A stretch of DNA of 64,000 bases from Priestia megaterium (GCF_023824195.1 NZ_CP085445.1:49998-113997); one strand, 5' to 3'. Counted from the first letter of the stretch, positions 16,349 to 24,112 are shown. The notes: generated by a model from the sequence alone, not told the origin. Translations and numbers: made by a program.

Positions 16349-16552
16349 ATGAAAATAGATGACAAGAAAAAACAAATTCAACAAAAATATAAAGAAGAAC
16401 TTGAGAATAAAAGCGACTCTAAAGGTTATTCAAAAAAGTTGCTCATTTTTGCTGTAATTGTTGTTATCTTTTTTGTTTTTAGTTATTACTTTGGTGTAAG
16501 ACCTTTTCCAGAAAAAGAAGAGCATAAAATTTTAAAACGAATAGATAGCTAA
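16349..16552 (+). CDS. Small single-pass membrane protein, 67 residues
   Basis: Charged N-terminus (MKIDDKKKQIQQKYKEELEN), one membrane helix (LLIFAVIVVIFFVFSYYFGV) and a short charged tail. CTAGGAG precedes ATG. It shares a bidirectional terminator and its module (sites 16289-17058) with the convergent lipoprotein gene. Unknown function. Confidence 0.65.
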   Translation: MKIDDKKKQIQQKYKEELENKSDSKGYSKKLLIFAVIVVIFFVFSYYFGVRPFPEKEEHKILKRIDS

Positions 16553-16555
16553 ATA

Positions 16556-16592
16556 AAAACCAGCCATAAGCTTTATGGCTGGTTTTTATTTT
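16556..16592 (+). terminator. Bidirectional terminator between convergent genes
   Basis: AAAAACCAGCCATAAAGC pairs with its inverted copy GCTTTATGGCTGGTTTTT. The stop codon of the minus-strand lipoprotein lies inside the stem. Confidence 0.85.
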
Positions 16593-16971
16593 TTAATGTA
16601 ATCTCTTCTTTTTGATCATTCCATTTTAAAATTATTATAGGTTTATCTGATTTCAATGTTTCTCTGTTGACTATTGCATTTGTTTTTTCTTCAAATTTCC
16701 CTTCTTTATCTAGCTCTATAATGGAAACACCCCATTGGCCGTTTGGTGCTTCTAATTTAAAACTGAACTCTCCAACCGATTTCTTATCTTTGCCTGTATA
16801 AGTCAATTTAATAGTCTTTGGTTCGCCTTTATCTTTATCTGATATTGGCTTTACAGTCTCTTTTACTGTCCAATTATCGCTTTTGCCTGTAAAAACTAAA
16901 GGCTCCTTATCTTTACTTTGGCAGCCACACATTAGAAACAATATGGCAGCAATAAAAAATATCTTTTTCAT
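16573..16971 (-). CDS. Small lipoprotein, unknown function
   Basis: 132 residues from ATG 16971 (AGGGGG 6 nt upstream; ATG 16977 is too close to it). Signal MKKIFFIAAILFLMCGC with the lipidated Cys about residue 17, then a soluble beta-rich domain (TGKSDNWTVKETVKPI, KTIKLTYTGKDKKSVGEFSF). It resembles the lipoprotein at 23611-24036 in layout, and both are cassette cargo. I do not recognise the family. Confidence 0.7.
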   Translation of the reverse strand: MKKIFFIAAILFLMCGCQSKDKEPLVFTGKSDNWTVKETVKPISDKDKGEPKTIKLTYTGKDKKSVGEFSFKLEAPNGQWGVSIIELDKEGKFEEKTNAIVNRETLKSDKPIIILKWNDQKEEITLKNKNQP

Positions 16972-17057
16972 CCTCATCCCCCTAAATATAACTACTTATT
17001 TATTCCATTTTATCAAATATAAGGATGAAAAACATTGTGAATATGATATTCAATTTC

Positions 17058-17085
17058 AGTTTACATAAAACGTGTTATAGAAAAT
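17058..17085 (+). repeat. dif-like Xer site (pdif)
   Basis: XerD-type arm AGTTTACATAA (identical to B. subtilis dif), spacer AACGTG, XerC-type arm TTATAGAAAAT. Flank GAATATGATATTC is a near-perfect dyad. Confidence 0.85.
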
Positions 17086-17127
17086 AAGAAGACCTTATTA
17101 ATAAGGTCTTTTCTTATTTTTCTTATA
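17083..17127. terminator. Hairpin beside the XerC arm
   Basis: AATAAGAAGACCTTA, loop, TAAGGTCTTTTCTTATT. It overlaps the 3' end of the tiny gene at 17098. Confidence 0.75.
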
Positions 17128-17220
17128 AAGAACAATACCCACTATTAGTAAAACCAGTATAATCACTGGTGACCATACAGTAAGAGTAAGCAAAAGTGTA
17201 GCAAAATCAAAGCTAGACAT
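17098..17220 (-). CDS. Tiny membrane protein, 40 residues
   Basis: MSSFDFATLLLTLTVWSPV, IILVLLIVGIVLYKKNKKRPY: one hydrophobic helix followed by a basic tail. AGGAG lies 9 nt before ATG 17220. It is the only ORF between the dif-like sites at 17058 and 17294, so the cassette carries just this. Could be a regulatory small membrane protein or toxin-like peptide; no family recognised. Confidence 0.6.
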   Translation of the reverse strand: MSSFDFATLLLTLTVWSPVIILVLLIVGIVLYKKNKKRPY

Positions 17221-17293
17221 TACATAAGTTCTCCTATTCTAATTCAGTAACCATATAATATCATTTTTTCTATATATTATAATAAATAAATCG

Positions 17294-17321
17294 AATTAAC
17301 ATAATGTAGCTTCTAGGCACC
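17294..17321 (+). repeat. dif-like Xer site (pdif)
   Basis: XerD-type arm AATTAACATAA, spacer TGTAGC, XerC-type arm TTCTAGGCACC. Spacer family TGTA[G/C/A]C, shared with 25380 and 30450. Confidence 0.8.
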
Positions 17322-17356
17322 AAAAAAGCTAAGGGTTTAACCCTTAACTTTTTTGG
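17321..17356. terminator. Hairpin beside the XerC arm
   Basis: CAAAAAAGCTAAGGGTT, loop, AACCCTTAACTTTTTTG: long stem starting at the last base of the XerC arm, with T-tracts on both strands. Confidence 0.75.
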
Positions 17357-17434
17357 ATGTATTTCTCAAATATTTTAAAAATTCTTTATAGTGCTTGATT
17401 TTTTACATTAAGAAATCTCAATGTAAATTTCTTA

Positions 17435-18430
17435 TCAGACTAATTTTACAATCGTTCTTCCTCTTACATACCCTTTTAAAATGTTAGGAAGAACAGTAGG
17501 AAGCTCATTTAAATTAATTTCTTGTGAGATAAAATCTTCAAAATTAGATGGTTTGAAATCTGTTGCTATGCGCTGCCATATTTTTAAACGTGTTTCCATT
17601 GGACAGTATACAGAGTCAATTCCAAGTAAATTGACGCCCCTTAAAATGAATGGAAAAACAGTAGAGGCCAGTTTTGCCCCAGCTGTTAATCCACTAACAG
17701 CAACTGAACCTCCATATTGAATCTGGCTTAAAACAGAGGAAAGAGGATCTCCCCCAACAGGGTCAACTGCTGCAGCCCATTTTTGTGTCCCTAAAGCTTT
17801 AACTTTTCCTCCATACGTCATATCCCTTGAAATAATGGTATGAGCTCCGAGTTTTCGTAAATACTCATACTCCGATTCTTTCCCTGTGCTAGCTTCTACT
17901 TTATAACCCAGAGAGTTTAAAAATGAGACCGCAAAACTGCCAACGCCACCGGTTGCACCTGTCACAAGAACTTTCCCTTTTTCTGGTGATACTCCATTCT
18001 CCTCTAGACGTTGTATAGATAAGGCTGCCGTAAAGCCTGCTGTTCCTACTACAATGGCTTCTTTAAGGGTCAAATTTTTAGGTAAAGGTACAATCCAATC
18101 ACCTGGAATACTGGCATATTCGCTGTATCCGCCAAAATGGGAAACACCTATATCGTAACTTGTTGCAATGACTTCATCTCCTTCATGAAAGCGAGGATCT
18201 TTAGAAGAAACGACTACACCTACTAAATCTACCCCTGGTATAAATGGATAATTTCTTACGATTTTACCATCAGGAGTACCTGCTAGCCCATCTTTATAGT
18301 TAATCCCCGAATAATGTACCTTGATTAAGACATCACTCTTAGGCAAAAATTCCAGAGAAATATTTTTTACATTTATTGAAAATTCATCATTACATTTGTC
18401 TACCACTAGTGCTTTGAATTGATCTTTCAT
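17435..18430 (-). CDS. YhdH/YhfP-family quinone oxidoreductase (MDR superfamily)
   Basis: 331 residues: substrate/zinc-less GroES-like domain (SGINYKDGLAGTPDGKIVRNYPFIPGVDLVGVV) and a Rossmann domain with VTGATGGVGSFAVSFL (about 154-169). This is the acrylyl-CoA reductase/quinone oxidoreductase branch of medium-chain dehydrogenases, using NADPH in the cytoplasm. GGAGG precedes ATG. Divergent TetR gene and a shared palindromic operator suggest ligand-induced control. Only these two genes lie between sites 17294 and 19401. Confidence 0.85.
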   Translation of the reverse strand: MKDQFKALVVDKCNDEFSINVKNISLEFLPKSDVLIKVHYSGINYKDGLAGTPDGKIVRNYPFIPGVDLVGVVVSSKDPRFHEGDEVIATSYDIGVSHFGGYSEYASIPGDWIVPLPKNLTLKEAIVVGTAGFTAALSIQRLEENGVSPEKGKVLVTGATGGVGSFAVSFLNSLGYKVEASTGKESEYEYLRKLGAHTIISRDMTYGGKVKALGTQKWAAAVDPVGGDPLSSVLSQIQYGGSVAVSGLTAGAKLASTVFPFILRGVNLLGIDSVYCPMETRLKIWQRIATDFKPSNFEDFISQEINLNELPTVLPNILKGYVRGRTIVKLV

Positions 18431-18471
18431 TTCGTGATTCCTCCTTTTTGAAACTACTTCTAGTATACATT

Positions 18472-18513
18472 ATTATTCTGACCGGTCAAACTTTTTTGAC
18501 CGGTCAGAATAAT
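18472..18513. promoter_or_regulatory. Palindromic TetR-type operator
   Basis: Two perfect 18-bp arms (ATTATTCTGACCGGTCAA and its inverse), each containing TGACCGGTCA, separated by 6 bp. Placed between the divergent oxidoreductase and TetR genes; probably bound by the TetR protein. Confidence 0.8.
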
Positions 18514-18577
18514 TTTTGTTCAAATTTTATAAAATGTTGTATACTAATTTGTAGGTTTAGTTTGCTGGAGGTTTATT

Positions 18578-19171
18578 ATGAAGAAAAAAGCAGAAGAGAG
18601 AAAGAATCAAATATTAAGAGCAGCTTTCCAAGCTATGTCAGTACAAGGTTATAATTCGGTTACCTTACAGAGTATTGCTGATCATGCAGAAGTTAGTAAA
18701 GGAGTCGTCCATTATTATTTTGAAAATAAGGAAGATACCTTATCTCAACTCCTTGAGTGGCTTACAAATAAAATCTATAACTATGAGCTTGCATCAGTGA
18801 ATTCAGAGTCTACTCCCTTGGGTAAATTAAAAGCTTATGTAAACTCAGTATTTGTCGCCCCTGAGAAAAATGCAAAATTTTATAGAGTTTATTTAGATTT
18901 CTTGTCTCAGGCAGGTCAAAATGAAACATATAGAAAAATTAATCATCATTTTTATCAAAACTGTTGGGGCATTACATCTGACATTATTACTTCTGGTCAG
19001 AAAACAGGAGTGTTTGAACAGAATATTAATATAGAAAACACTTCAAAAACCATGCGCGCTATTATAGATGGATTGCTCATTCAATGGCTAATGAACGAAG
19101 ATATAAATTCCCATCAATATTACAAAGAGACTTGCTATCAAAGCTTTTTAGACTTGCTAAAAGTTAATTAG
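18578..19171 (+). CDS. TetR-family regulator
   Basis: 197 residues. N-terminal helix-turn-helix ILRAAFQAMSVQGYNSVTLQSIADHAEVSKGVVHYYFENKEDTL, then a helical ligand domain with PEKNAKFYRVYLDFLSQAG, like the BetI-type C-terminal domain. GGAGG precedes ATG 18578; an upstream in-frame-looking ORF is a shadow. It likely represses itself and the divergent oxidoreductase through the 18472-18513 operator. Confidence 0.85.
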   Translation: MKKKAEERKNQILRAAFQAMSVQGYNSVTLQSIADHAEVSKGVVHYYFENKEDTLSQLLEWLTNKIYNYELASVNSESTPLGKLKAYVNSVFVAPEKNAKFYRVYLDFLSQAGQNETYRKINHHFYQNCWGITSDIITSGQKTGVFEQNINIENTSKTMRAIIDGLLIQWLMNEDINSHQYYKETCYQSFLDLLKVN

Positions 19172-19236
19172 ATGCTCTGGTTGACTTTTTTAATCTGTCT
19201 AAACTATCTACCTTCTATACTTTAAAGGATAAACAA

Positions 19237-19280
19237 GAAGAACAAAGTCTAAAATCAAACGAAGCTTTGTTCTTTTTTAT
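19237..19280 (+). terminator. Terminator of the TetR gene
   Basis: AAGAACAAAG, loop with CTAAAATC, CTTTGTTCTTTTTT. Confidence 0.75.
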
Positions 19281-19400
19281 AATATGTAATTCCCATAAAG
19301 ATTAGATAACGCAGGATTTGTATCAGAACAAGCATATGTGTTACAAGCTATCAGTAGAAACAATCCAATAATCAAAGTTAGGCATGTCATATGAAAAGCG

Positions 19401-19428
19401 AGTTACCATAATGAATTCTCTAGGTACG
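19401..19428 (+). repeat. dif-like Xer site (pdif)
   Basis: XerD-type arm AGTTACCATAA, spacer TGAATT, XerC-type arm CTCTAGGTACG. Flank GCATGTCATATG resembles the accessory dyad. Confidence 0.75.
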
Positions 19429-19496
19429 CCCTCACAAAAAAAGGAATCTCATGGTAATATATAGGTGGATTACTTTTAAAAAAGAGGGATTATCAA

Positions 19497-19772
19497 ATGA
19501 AAAAAGGACTTATAACGGGAATAATTGCACTACTTATCGTACTAGCTATTTCTTATTTTTCAGGAATTTGGAGTTTTGTTTATTATTTATGTGGAGCTAT
19601 AGGATTAGTATCTATAGTGCTTTCTGTAGATTTCTTAATTTATACTTTAGGTAACAACCGGTTATCAACTTCCAATGGGAAAAGCCATAAAAGTCGTATA
19701 GAGGATTCAAAAAAGTTTATTTCAATTGCTATTCCTAACTTAATAGCAGTATTGATCTATATAATAAACTAA
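19497..19772 (+). CDS. Small membrane protein (DUF5316-like)
   Basis: 91 residues: MKKGLITGIIALLIVLAISYFSGIWSFVYYLCG, a second helix, a polar loop with SNGKSHKSRIEDSKK and a last helix FISIAIPNLIAVLIYII. The GIWSF...GAIGL layout resembles the DUF5316 family of Bacillus membrane proteins (moderate certainty). AGAGGGATTATC precedes ATG. Single-gene cassette between sites 19401 and 19835. Confidence 0.6.
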   Translation: MKKGLITGIIALLIVLAISYFSGIWSFVYYLCGAIGLVSIVLSVDFLIYTLGNNRLSTSNGKSHKSRIEDSKKFISIAIPNLIAVLIYIIN

Positions 19773-19774
19773 TA

Positions 19775-19821
19775 AAAAACAGCACTATCCTATTTGAATG
19801 GGGAGGGCTGTTTTTTATTAG
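19775..19821 (+). terminator. Terminator of the 19497 gene
   Basis: AAAAAACAGC-ACTATCC, loop, GGGGAGGGCTGTTTTTTATT; strong outer stem with T-run. Confidence 0.75.
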
Positions 19822-19834
19822 CTCTTCCTACTTT

Positions 19835-19862
19835 TGTTAACATAAAACCATTTATAGGAAGT
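19835..19862 (+). repeat. dif-like Xer site (pdif)
   Basis: XerD-type arm TGTTAACATAA, spacer AACCAT, XerC-type arm TTATAGGAAGT (10/11 to dif). No clear accessory dyad. Confidence 0.85.
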
Positions 19863-19891
19863 AGTATGAGCTATTCTAGAAACCAACTTAG

Positions 19892-20329
19892 TTATAATAA
19901 AGAATGTAACATCTCATTAAAGTCGTCCTGAGTATCTTTAATATTATTAAAAAACTGTTCATCTACTTTTTCTACAATTGGAATCCCTTGTTTAACCTTA
20001 TTTTTTCCTTCTGCAGTTATAGATAATAAAATTTCTCGCTTATCTAAGGGGTTCTTACTTCTCTCTAAAAGCCCTTTTGTTTCAATAGTACGTACTACAT
20101 CAGAAATCATCATAATATTTAACTTTGTAAAGTCAGCAAGTTTTTTTTGAGTCACGTTTTCTCCTTTAGTCTGTAGAAAATCACATGCTGCTAGTAACAC
20201 AAATTGTGAATGAGTAACATTTATCTTACTCAGTTCTTTTGTTATGAGTCTTTGCCATGCATGTGTTACTTGCCATAATAGAAATCCTGAGCTATCTTCT
20301 GGATTATTAAATTTGGAAACCCATTTCAT
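19892..20329 (-). CDS. MarR-family transcriptional regulator
   Basis: 145 residues: LWQVTHAWQRLITKELSKINVTHSQFVLLAACDFL, winged helix LADFTKLNIMMISDVVRTIETKGLLERSKNPLDKREILLSIT, then a C-terminal dimerisation helix. Third gene of a minus-strand operon; its start overlaps the EVE gene by 23 bp. Probably binds the 18-bp-arm palindrome in front of the operon (21193-21238), i.e. autoregulation (inference). Confidence 0.85.
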   Translation of the reverse strand: MKWVSKFNNPEDSSGFLLWQVTHAWQRLITKELSKINVTHSQFVLLAACDFLQTKGENVTQKKLADFTKLNIMMISDVVRTIETKGLLERSKNPLDKREILLSITAEGKNKVKQGIPIVEKVDEQFFNNIKDTQDDFNEMLHSLL

Positions 20330-20756
20330 GCAGTTTTACCCCCATAGCTTTAGCAATTATTAAAAAGTCTTCCCGTTCTATCTCAAAATGCCCTCTTCTA
20401 AAGAGTAGTCCTACATTTGGGGTCATACGGGCAAAATTTAATAAAGGTTTAATTTCTAAATAACTAGCAGATTGGCATTCTTTAAACTCTACATCTATTC
20501 TATTCGGTATAAAGTTTGGATTCATTTCGTAAAGATAAACCTCACCCGATTTAACTTTACCAATAGCAGTAAAAGACTGTAAAGGTAAGCCATTTTTATA
20601 AGATGTCTTTGGTGAATAATAAACGAGCCAATCTCCTGCTTTCATTCGTTTTAAAGGATATGCTTTACCATGACATAGTTGAGCAAAGCCATTTTCCTCT
20701 CCTATTCTTACATGATCCTCAGATACTACACCTATCCAATATCGTATTTTAGTCAT
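20307..20756 (-). CDS. EVE-domain protein (UPF0310-like)
   Basis: 149 residues: RYWIGVVSEDHVRIGEENGFAQLCHGKAYPLKRMKAGDWLVYYSPKT, FTAIGKVKSGEVY, LLFRRGHFEIEREDFLIIAKAMGV. This matches the stand-alone EVE/PUA-like fold, thought to bind modified bases in nucleic acids. It overlaps the upstream SRPBCC gene by 4 bp (ATGA) and the downstream MarR gene by 23 bp, so translation is coupled. The biological role in this module is unknown. Confidence 0.8.
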   Translation of the reverse strand: MTKIRYWIGVVSEDHVRIGEENGFAQLCHGKAYPLKRMKAGDWLVYYSPKTSYKNGLPLQSFTAIGKVKSGEVYLYEMNPNFIPNRIDVEFKECQSASYLEIKPLLNFARMTPNVGLLFRRGHFEIEREDFLIIAKAMGVKLHEMGFQI

Positions 20757-21178
20757 TCGTTTTCACCTGCCAATTTAACAAGTCTATCCATAGAATGAGG
20801 GATATTTTTTGTTAACAAAGGTCCTATCTGATCCCCTATTTCCTTAGCATGAGGGCCTGAAATGCTAACACCATGTGTAATTTTAGTTTGGGAATCGGTC
20901 TTGTTTATGTAATGATAAAAAGCAATTTGTATATTTAGTTCATCTATTGCCATAACACTTGTAAAGCTTTGATTTTCTTTCACTTCTTTAAGAGTAAAGA
21001 TACTAGGTTTTTGATTGAGAACTGTTAGAGTTCCAACACTTCCCGTTGCAAAGGGGCGCTCTAAATGAGCTTCTATAATTTCATCATCCCACTTTGACCA
21101 TTTAGATATATCTTGATACAAATTCCAAATAGATGTAGGGCTAGAAGTAGTAAAAATAGCATGTTCGTAGTTCCACAT
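20753..21178 (-). CDS. SRPBCC-domain (polyketide cyclase-like) protein
   Basis: 141 residues from ATG 21178 (AGGAGGTC 7 nt upstream): MWNYEHAIFTTSSPTSIWNLYQDISKWSKWDDEI, PFATGSVGTLTVL, FYHYINKTDSQTKITHGVSISGP, the START/SRPBCC hydrophobic-cavity fold. First gene of the operon with EVE and MarR genes. It may bind a small hydrophobic ligand related to the signal sensed by the MarR protein (inference). Earlier in-frame start 21229 lies inside the operator and is rejected. Confidence 0.8.
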   Translation of the reverse strand: MWNYEHAIFTTSSPTSIWNLYQDISKWSKWDDEIIEAHLERPFATGSVGTLTVLNQKPSIFTLKEVKENQSFTSVMAIDELNIQIAFYHYINKTDSQTKITHGVSISGPHAKEIGDQIGPLLTKNIPHSMDRLVKLAGENE

Positions 21179-21192
21179 AATAAGACCTCCTA

Positions 21193-21238
21193 AAATAGTA
21201 AGTGCACGTATCATTAATAATACGTGCACTTACTATTT
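21193..21238. promoter_or_regulatory. Perfect palindromic operator of the SRPBCC-EVE-MarR operon
   Basis: Arms AAATAGTAAGTGCACGTA and TACGTGCACTTACTATTT, 18 of 18 bases complementary, 10-bp centre. It abuts the Shine-Dalgarno of the first gene, so occupancy would block transcription. Confidence 0.8.
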
Positions 21239-21279
21239 GTGTCAATATTTAACAGAAAGTTTGTTCTGCATAAAAATCT

Positions 21280-21307
21280 AGTTACCATAATCACAATTAT
21301 AAGAAGC
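21280..21307 (+). repeat. dif-like Xer site (pdif)
   Basis: XerD-type arm AGTTACCATAA, spacer TCACAA, XerC-type arm TTATAAGAAGC. Spacer family TCAC[A/C][A/G], shared with 25775 and 31627. Confidence 0.85.
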
Positions 21308-21341
21308 AAAAAACCTGTATTTTTAAATACAGGTTTTTTCA
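21308..21341. terminator. Terminator-like hairpin beside the XerC arm
   Basis: AAAAAACCTGTATTT, loop, AAATACAGGTTTTTT, with T-tracts on both strands. No minus-strand gene ends here, so it looks like an insulator belonging to the site. Confidence 0.8.
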
Positions 21342-21510
21342 TGTTCTTCTTCAAAATATCTATTTAAAACTTATATTTATTAAAAAATTATCTTAATCTT
21401 ATCTTTATAATACCACATTTTTGTATTTTTTTCCAGTATAGTATTCAATTCTTTTTTCATTAAAATACAAAATAGGGTAGGTACTTATATAAAAGAAATG
21501 GGGTAGAAAT

Positions 21511-22248
21511 TTGAAGGTAGCTAGTGGAGTAGAAGTCATAGAATTAAAAATCGAAGCTCTTGGTAAGCAAATTGTATTAAATCCTACGTTAGTTTGGGAT
21601 AACAAGATGTCTATCTTAATTGATACTGGAGTACCGGGACAGTTAAATAAAATAAAAGAATCTATGTCTAAAATTGGTGTTCCTTTTGAAACTCTAAAGG
21701 CAATTATTTTAACACACCAGGATATTGACCATATAGGAAGTGGTCCTCAACTCTTAGACGAATTGAATAACCAGATTACAGTATATGCCCATGAAAATGA
21801 TAAACCCTATATTGAAGGGGTTTTACCACTCATAAAAACAGATACTAGTCGTATGAGTAAAGAAGAATTAGCTTCTCTTCCAAAAGAGGTTAAACATTTA
21901 TATGACAACTCTCCAAAAGTTAAGGTAGATGGATTATTAGAAAATAAACAAGAACTTCCTTACTGTGGAGGAATTGAAGTTATCTATACTCCTGGACATT
22001 CTCCAGGTCATATTAGCTTATATTTGAAACAATCAAAAACACTAGTTGCTGGGGATGCTATGGTGAAAATCAATAATCAACTTCATGGACCAGTTAAACA
22101 GACTACTCTTGATATAAAAACAGCTACAGAATCTTTAAAAAAATTCTTAGATTACGACATCGACACAGTAATTTGCTACCATGGAGGAGTTTTTAGAGAA
22201 GACCCAAGGCCACATATTTTAAAAATATTGAATGAACAATTAGCATAA
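21511..22248 (+). CDS. MBL-fold metallohydrolase (YflN-like)
   Basis: 245 residues from TTG 21511 (GGGG 8 nt upstream). Metal-site motif THQDIDHIGSG (about residues 69-79), downstream GHSPGHISLYL and LVAGDAM, and ICYHGG near the C-terminus: a metallo-beta-lactamase-fold hydrolase of the YflN/YobT type, with Gln in place of the usual second motif residue. Substrate unknown. Sole gene between sites 21280 and 22300. Confidence 0.8.
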   Translation: MKVASGVEVIELKIEALGKQIVLNPTLVWDNKMSILIDTGVPGQLNKIKESMSKIGVPFETLKAIILTHQDIDHIGSGPQLLDELNNQITVYAHENDKPYIEGVLPLIKTDTSRMSKEELASLPKEVKHLYDNSPKVKVDGLLENKQELPYCGGIEVIYTPGHSPGHISLYLKQSKTLVAGDAMVKINNQLHGPVKQTTLDIKTATESLKKFLDYDIDTVICYHGGVFREDPRPHILKILNEQLA

Positions 22249-22262
22249 GTGCAAGTAAACTC

Positions 22263-22320
22263 CTATGTAAACTGGTTCTATATATAGAGATACAAAGCCG
22301 GTTTACATAGTGTGATTTTT
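22263..22320 (+). terminator. Hairpin whose arms are XerD-arm copies
   Basis: CTATGTAAACTGG (22263) pairs with CCGGTTTACATAG (22298), followed by TGTGATTTTTT. It terminates the MBL gene and at the same time supplies the XerD arm of the site at 22300. Confidence 0.65.
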
Positions 22321-22328
22321 TCGGAAGT
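22300..22328 (+). repeat. dif-like Xer site with 7-bp spacing
   Basis: XerD-type arm GGTTTACATAG, 7-bp centre TGTGATT, XerC-type arm TTTTCGGAAGT. The extra base may hamper recombination. Confidence 0.6.
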
Positions 22329-22437
22329 AATTTATGTATATGAATGTATAGCGAATAGTCCTCCTTGGAAGCCTTCGTGCTGTTATTCTGCACAAAAATG
22401 CACAATGAAAAGATATCCTATTTTTAACAAGGCATAA

Positions 22438-22857
22438 TTATAGTTTCTCCTTTTGTTTCGACGAAAACTTTATAATAGCGTAACTGATAGTTAACACAAG
22501 AATAGCGCAAGTGTGCAAAAGTGTATTAACTGGGTTATCATGCTCCACAATAACCAGACGTATCAATGCAGTAATGCCAATATAGAGAAAGTAGCGTAGA
22601 GGAAAGTGATAATTCTCTTGAAAATATTTTACGATCATTGCAATGAATTCAAAGTACAAAAAGAAAACTAAGATACTTTCAAGAATTTTGTAGTGAGTCT
22701 CAATTCCTCGATTAAAAATAGAAAAATGAATGAAATGGAAAATTTCCTTACCAAGCAAAACGGATAAAGTAACAGCTAGTAAAATCAATGCTGTATTTAA
22801 GATAAGCCGGAGAACGTGTGAAACCTTAAAGTTCGGTCTTTTGTTTTGTTGTATCAT
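22438..22857 (-). CDS. psiE: PsiE-family phosphate-starvation-inducible membrane protein
   Basis: 139 residues from ATG 22857 (AGGAGG 7 nt upstream). Four membrane segments and the family signature FLYFEFIAMIVKYFQENYHFPLRYFLYIGITALIRLVIVEHDNP. PsiE proteins are cytoplasmic-membrane proteins induced by phosphate limitation; their activity is not established. It is cargo of the module between sites 22300 and 23593, together with the 23269 gene. Confidence 0.8.
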   Translation of the reverse strand: MIQQNKRPNFKVSHVLRLILNTALILLAVTLSVLLGKEIFHFIHFSIFNRGIETHYKILESILVFFLYFEFIAMIVKYFQENYHFPLRYFLYIGITALIRLVIVEHDNPVNTLLHTCAILVLTISYAIIKFSSKQKEKL

Positions 22858-22986
22858 CAATATTCCTCCTACATACATAGACTCTTTACTTTATTATATC
22901 TTCCGTTTTAGATTTAGCGTTAGCCGTTACAACTTGTTTGTTGGAATGTTTATTTTGATTCATATATTGCAATACATCAAGACCAT

Positions 22987-23014
22987 ATTTGTCGTCAGTA
23001 ACTGTAAATAGTAA
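22987..23014 (+). repeat. Second-class dispersed repeat, copy B
   Basis: ATTTGTCGTCA, variable GTAACT, then GTAAATAGTAA followed by AACTTTA. About 38 bp nearly identical to the copy at 4531. Confidence 0.75.
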
Positions 23015-23187
23015 AACTTTAATAATACATGAAATACTTTAATATTTACATAACATATTATAAGAAATAAACAAAGTTATTTTGTGAAATAATAGTCGAT
23101 TACAAGATTCATTTTTAAAGATATATGTATATAAATCTACAAATTTGGTCAGACTAGTAACGTATTCCCCTATTCCAATAAATTTGA

Positions 23188-23226
23188 AAAACCTTTGCCT
23201 GTATGGGCAAAGGTTTCTTTTTTTAT
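23188..23226 (+). terminator. Terminator-like hairpin
   Basis: AAAAACCTTTGCC, loop TGTAT, GGGCAAAGGTTTCTTTTTTT. No recognised gene ends at it. Confidence 0.7.
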
Positions 23227-23268
23227 GTAAATATTTTTTAAGATGCAAGCATTCTATGTGTGCTCTTT

Positions 23269-23538
23269 TTAATTTTCACCAAAGTTCATTGCAAAAAGTA
23301 GCATACCTAACGTGATAAGTAATGGAATTATAACAAAAGAGGCCAAACTAAAATATTTCATTAGCCCTTTTTCATTTTTTCCGAAAGCTAGTACTCCACA
23401 TGTAAAGCCTGCAAGATAAATAACGACTCCTACATAAAGAATATTTGAGCTATATATCGATGTGAAATATTGTCCCAACCCAATAAAAATCCCAAGTATT
23501 GATAACCACAATGAGTATAGACTAAAACGTTTTTTCAA
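23269..23538 (-). CDS. Small three-helix membrane protein
   Basis: 89 residues from TTG 23538, preferred because TGGAGG lies 6 nt upstream; ATG 23577 has none. Helices SLWLSILGIFIGLGQYFTSIY, ILYVGVVIYLAGFTCGVLAF and YFSLASFVIIPLLITLGMLLFAM. Unknown function; shares its cassette with PsiE. Confidence 0.6.
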   Translation of the reverse strand: MKKRFSLYSLWLSILGIFIGLGQYFTSIYSSNILYVGVVIYLAGFTCGVLAFGKNEKGLMKYFSLASFVIIPLLITLGMLLFAMNFGEN

Positions 23539-23592
23539 TTTATTCCTCCAAGAATTAAATATATGGTTAAAGATCACATTTATTTATCTATC

Positions 23593-23620
23593 AGTTAACA
23601 TAAAACGTCTTTACTTTGTT
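23593..23620 (+). repeat. dif-like site with degenerate XerC arm
   Basis: Perfect XerD-type arm AGTTAACATAA, spacer AACGTC (AACGTN family), then TTTACTTTGTT, which does not match the XerC arm and encodes the last codons of the lipoprotein to the right. Confidence 0.6.
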
Positions 23621-24036
23621 CTTGGTACCAGTTCATATTCAGCCTCTGCTTGTTTCAATTCATTCTCTTTCTCTTCAGTCCATTCTAACTTTATTTTTAC
23701 CTTATTGTTTTCTTTAGAATAAACAGACGCTTCAGATTCGTAATCTCCAGGAATAACTATAGGTTCTTTTAAATAACCTTTGTATCCATACTTAGAGTTA
23801 TCTGAGTATGGTTTTATTGTTACGTCAATGCTCTTATTTTTTAAGTAAGTAGCTTTCACATCATATACCCATTTATTGTGATCTTTCTTAGGTACGATAT
23901 TTATTTTCCAATCTTCCGTATTGAAAGAAGAAATCTTTTTCACAGAAATATCTTTAATATTCTCTTGCTTTTGTTGGCATGATATTAGAAGAACTACAGT
24001 GCATAAGAAAAGTAAAATAATAGATTTATATTTCAT
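23611..24036 (-). CDS. Small lipoprotein, unknown function
   Basis: 141 residues. Signal MKYKSIILLFLCTVVLLISC with lipidated Cys about residue 20, then a soluble domain (TEDWKINIVPKKDHNKWVYDVKATYL, EPIVIPGDYESEASVYSKENNKVKIKLEW) recalling the lipoprotein at 16573. AAAAGGAG precedes ATG. Its C-terminal codons run into the place of the XerC arm of the site at 23593, as if the gene end and site were fused. Confidence 0.7.
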   Translation of the reverse strand: MKYKSIILLFLCTVVLLISCQQKQENIKDISVKKISSFNTEDWKINIVPKKDHNKWVYDVKATYLKNKSIDVTIKPYSDNSKYGYKGYLKEPIVIPGDYESEASVYSKENNKVKIKLEWTEEKENELKQAEAEYELVPRTK

Positions 24037-24073
24037 AAAAACTCCTTTTTTATAGAATTTATAGGCTACATAA

Positions 24074-24109
24074 TTAAAAAGACCTTATTAGTATGAATAA
24101 GATCTTTTA
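24074..24109 (-). terminator. Terminator between the lipoprotein promoter side and the 24113 gene
   Basis: AAAAAGACCTTATT, loop, AATAAGATCTTTTATG. Lies just downstream (minus direction) of the gene at 24113. Confidence 0.65.
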
Positions 24110-24112
24110 TGT

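Larger units (their letters stand above)
22858..23268. other. Gene-poor stretch with a second-class repeat and decayed dif-like site
   Basis: Contains repeat copy B (22987-23014), a weak dif-like sequence at 23043-23068 (XerD-like TATTTACATAA, then TTATAAGAAAT after only 4 bp), and a terminator at 23188. The 69-codon minus ORF here has no ribosome-binding site and is not called. Confidence 0.5.

Noticed and set aside
23039..23248. 69-codon minus-strand ORF
   Set aside because: Crosses a strong terminator hairpin and lacks a Shine-Dalgarno.
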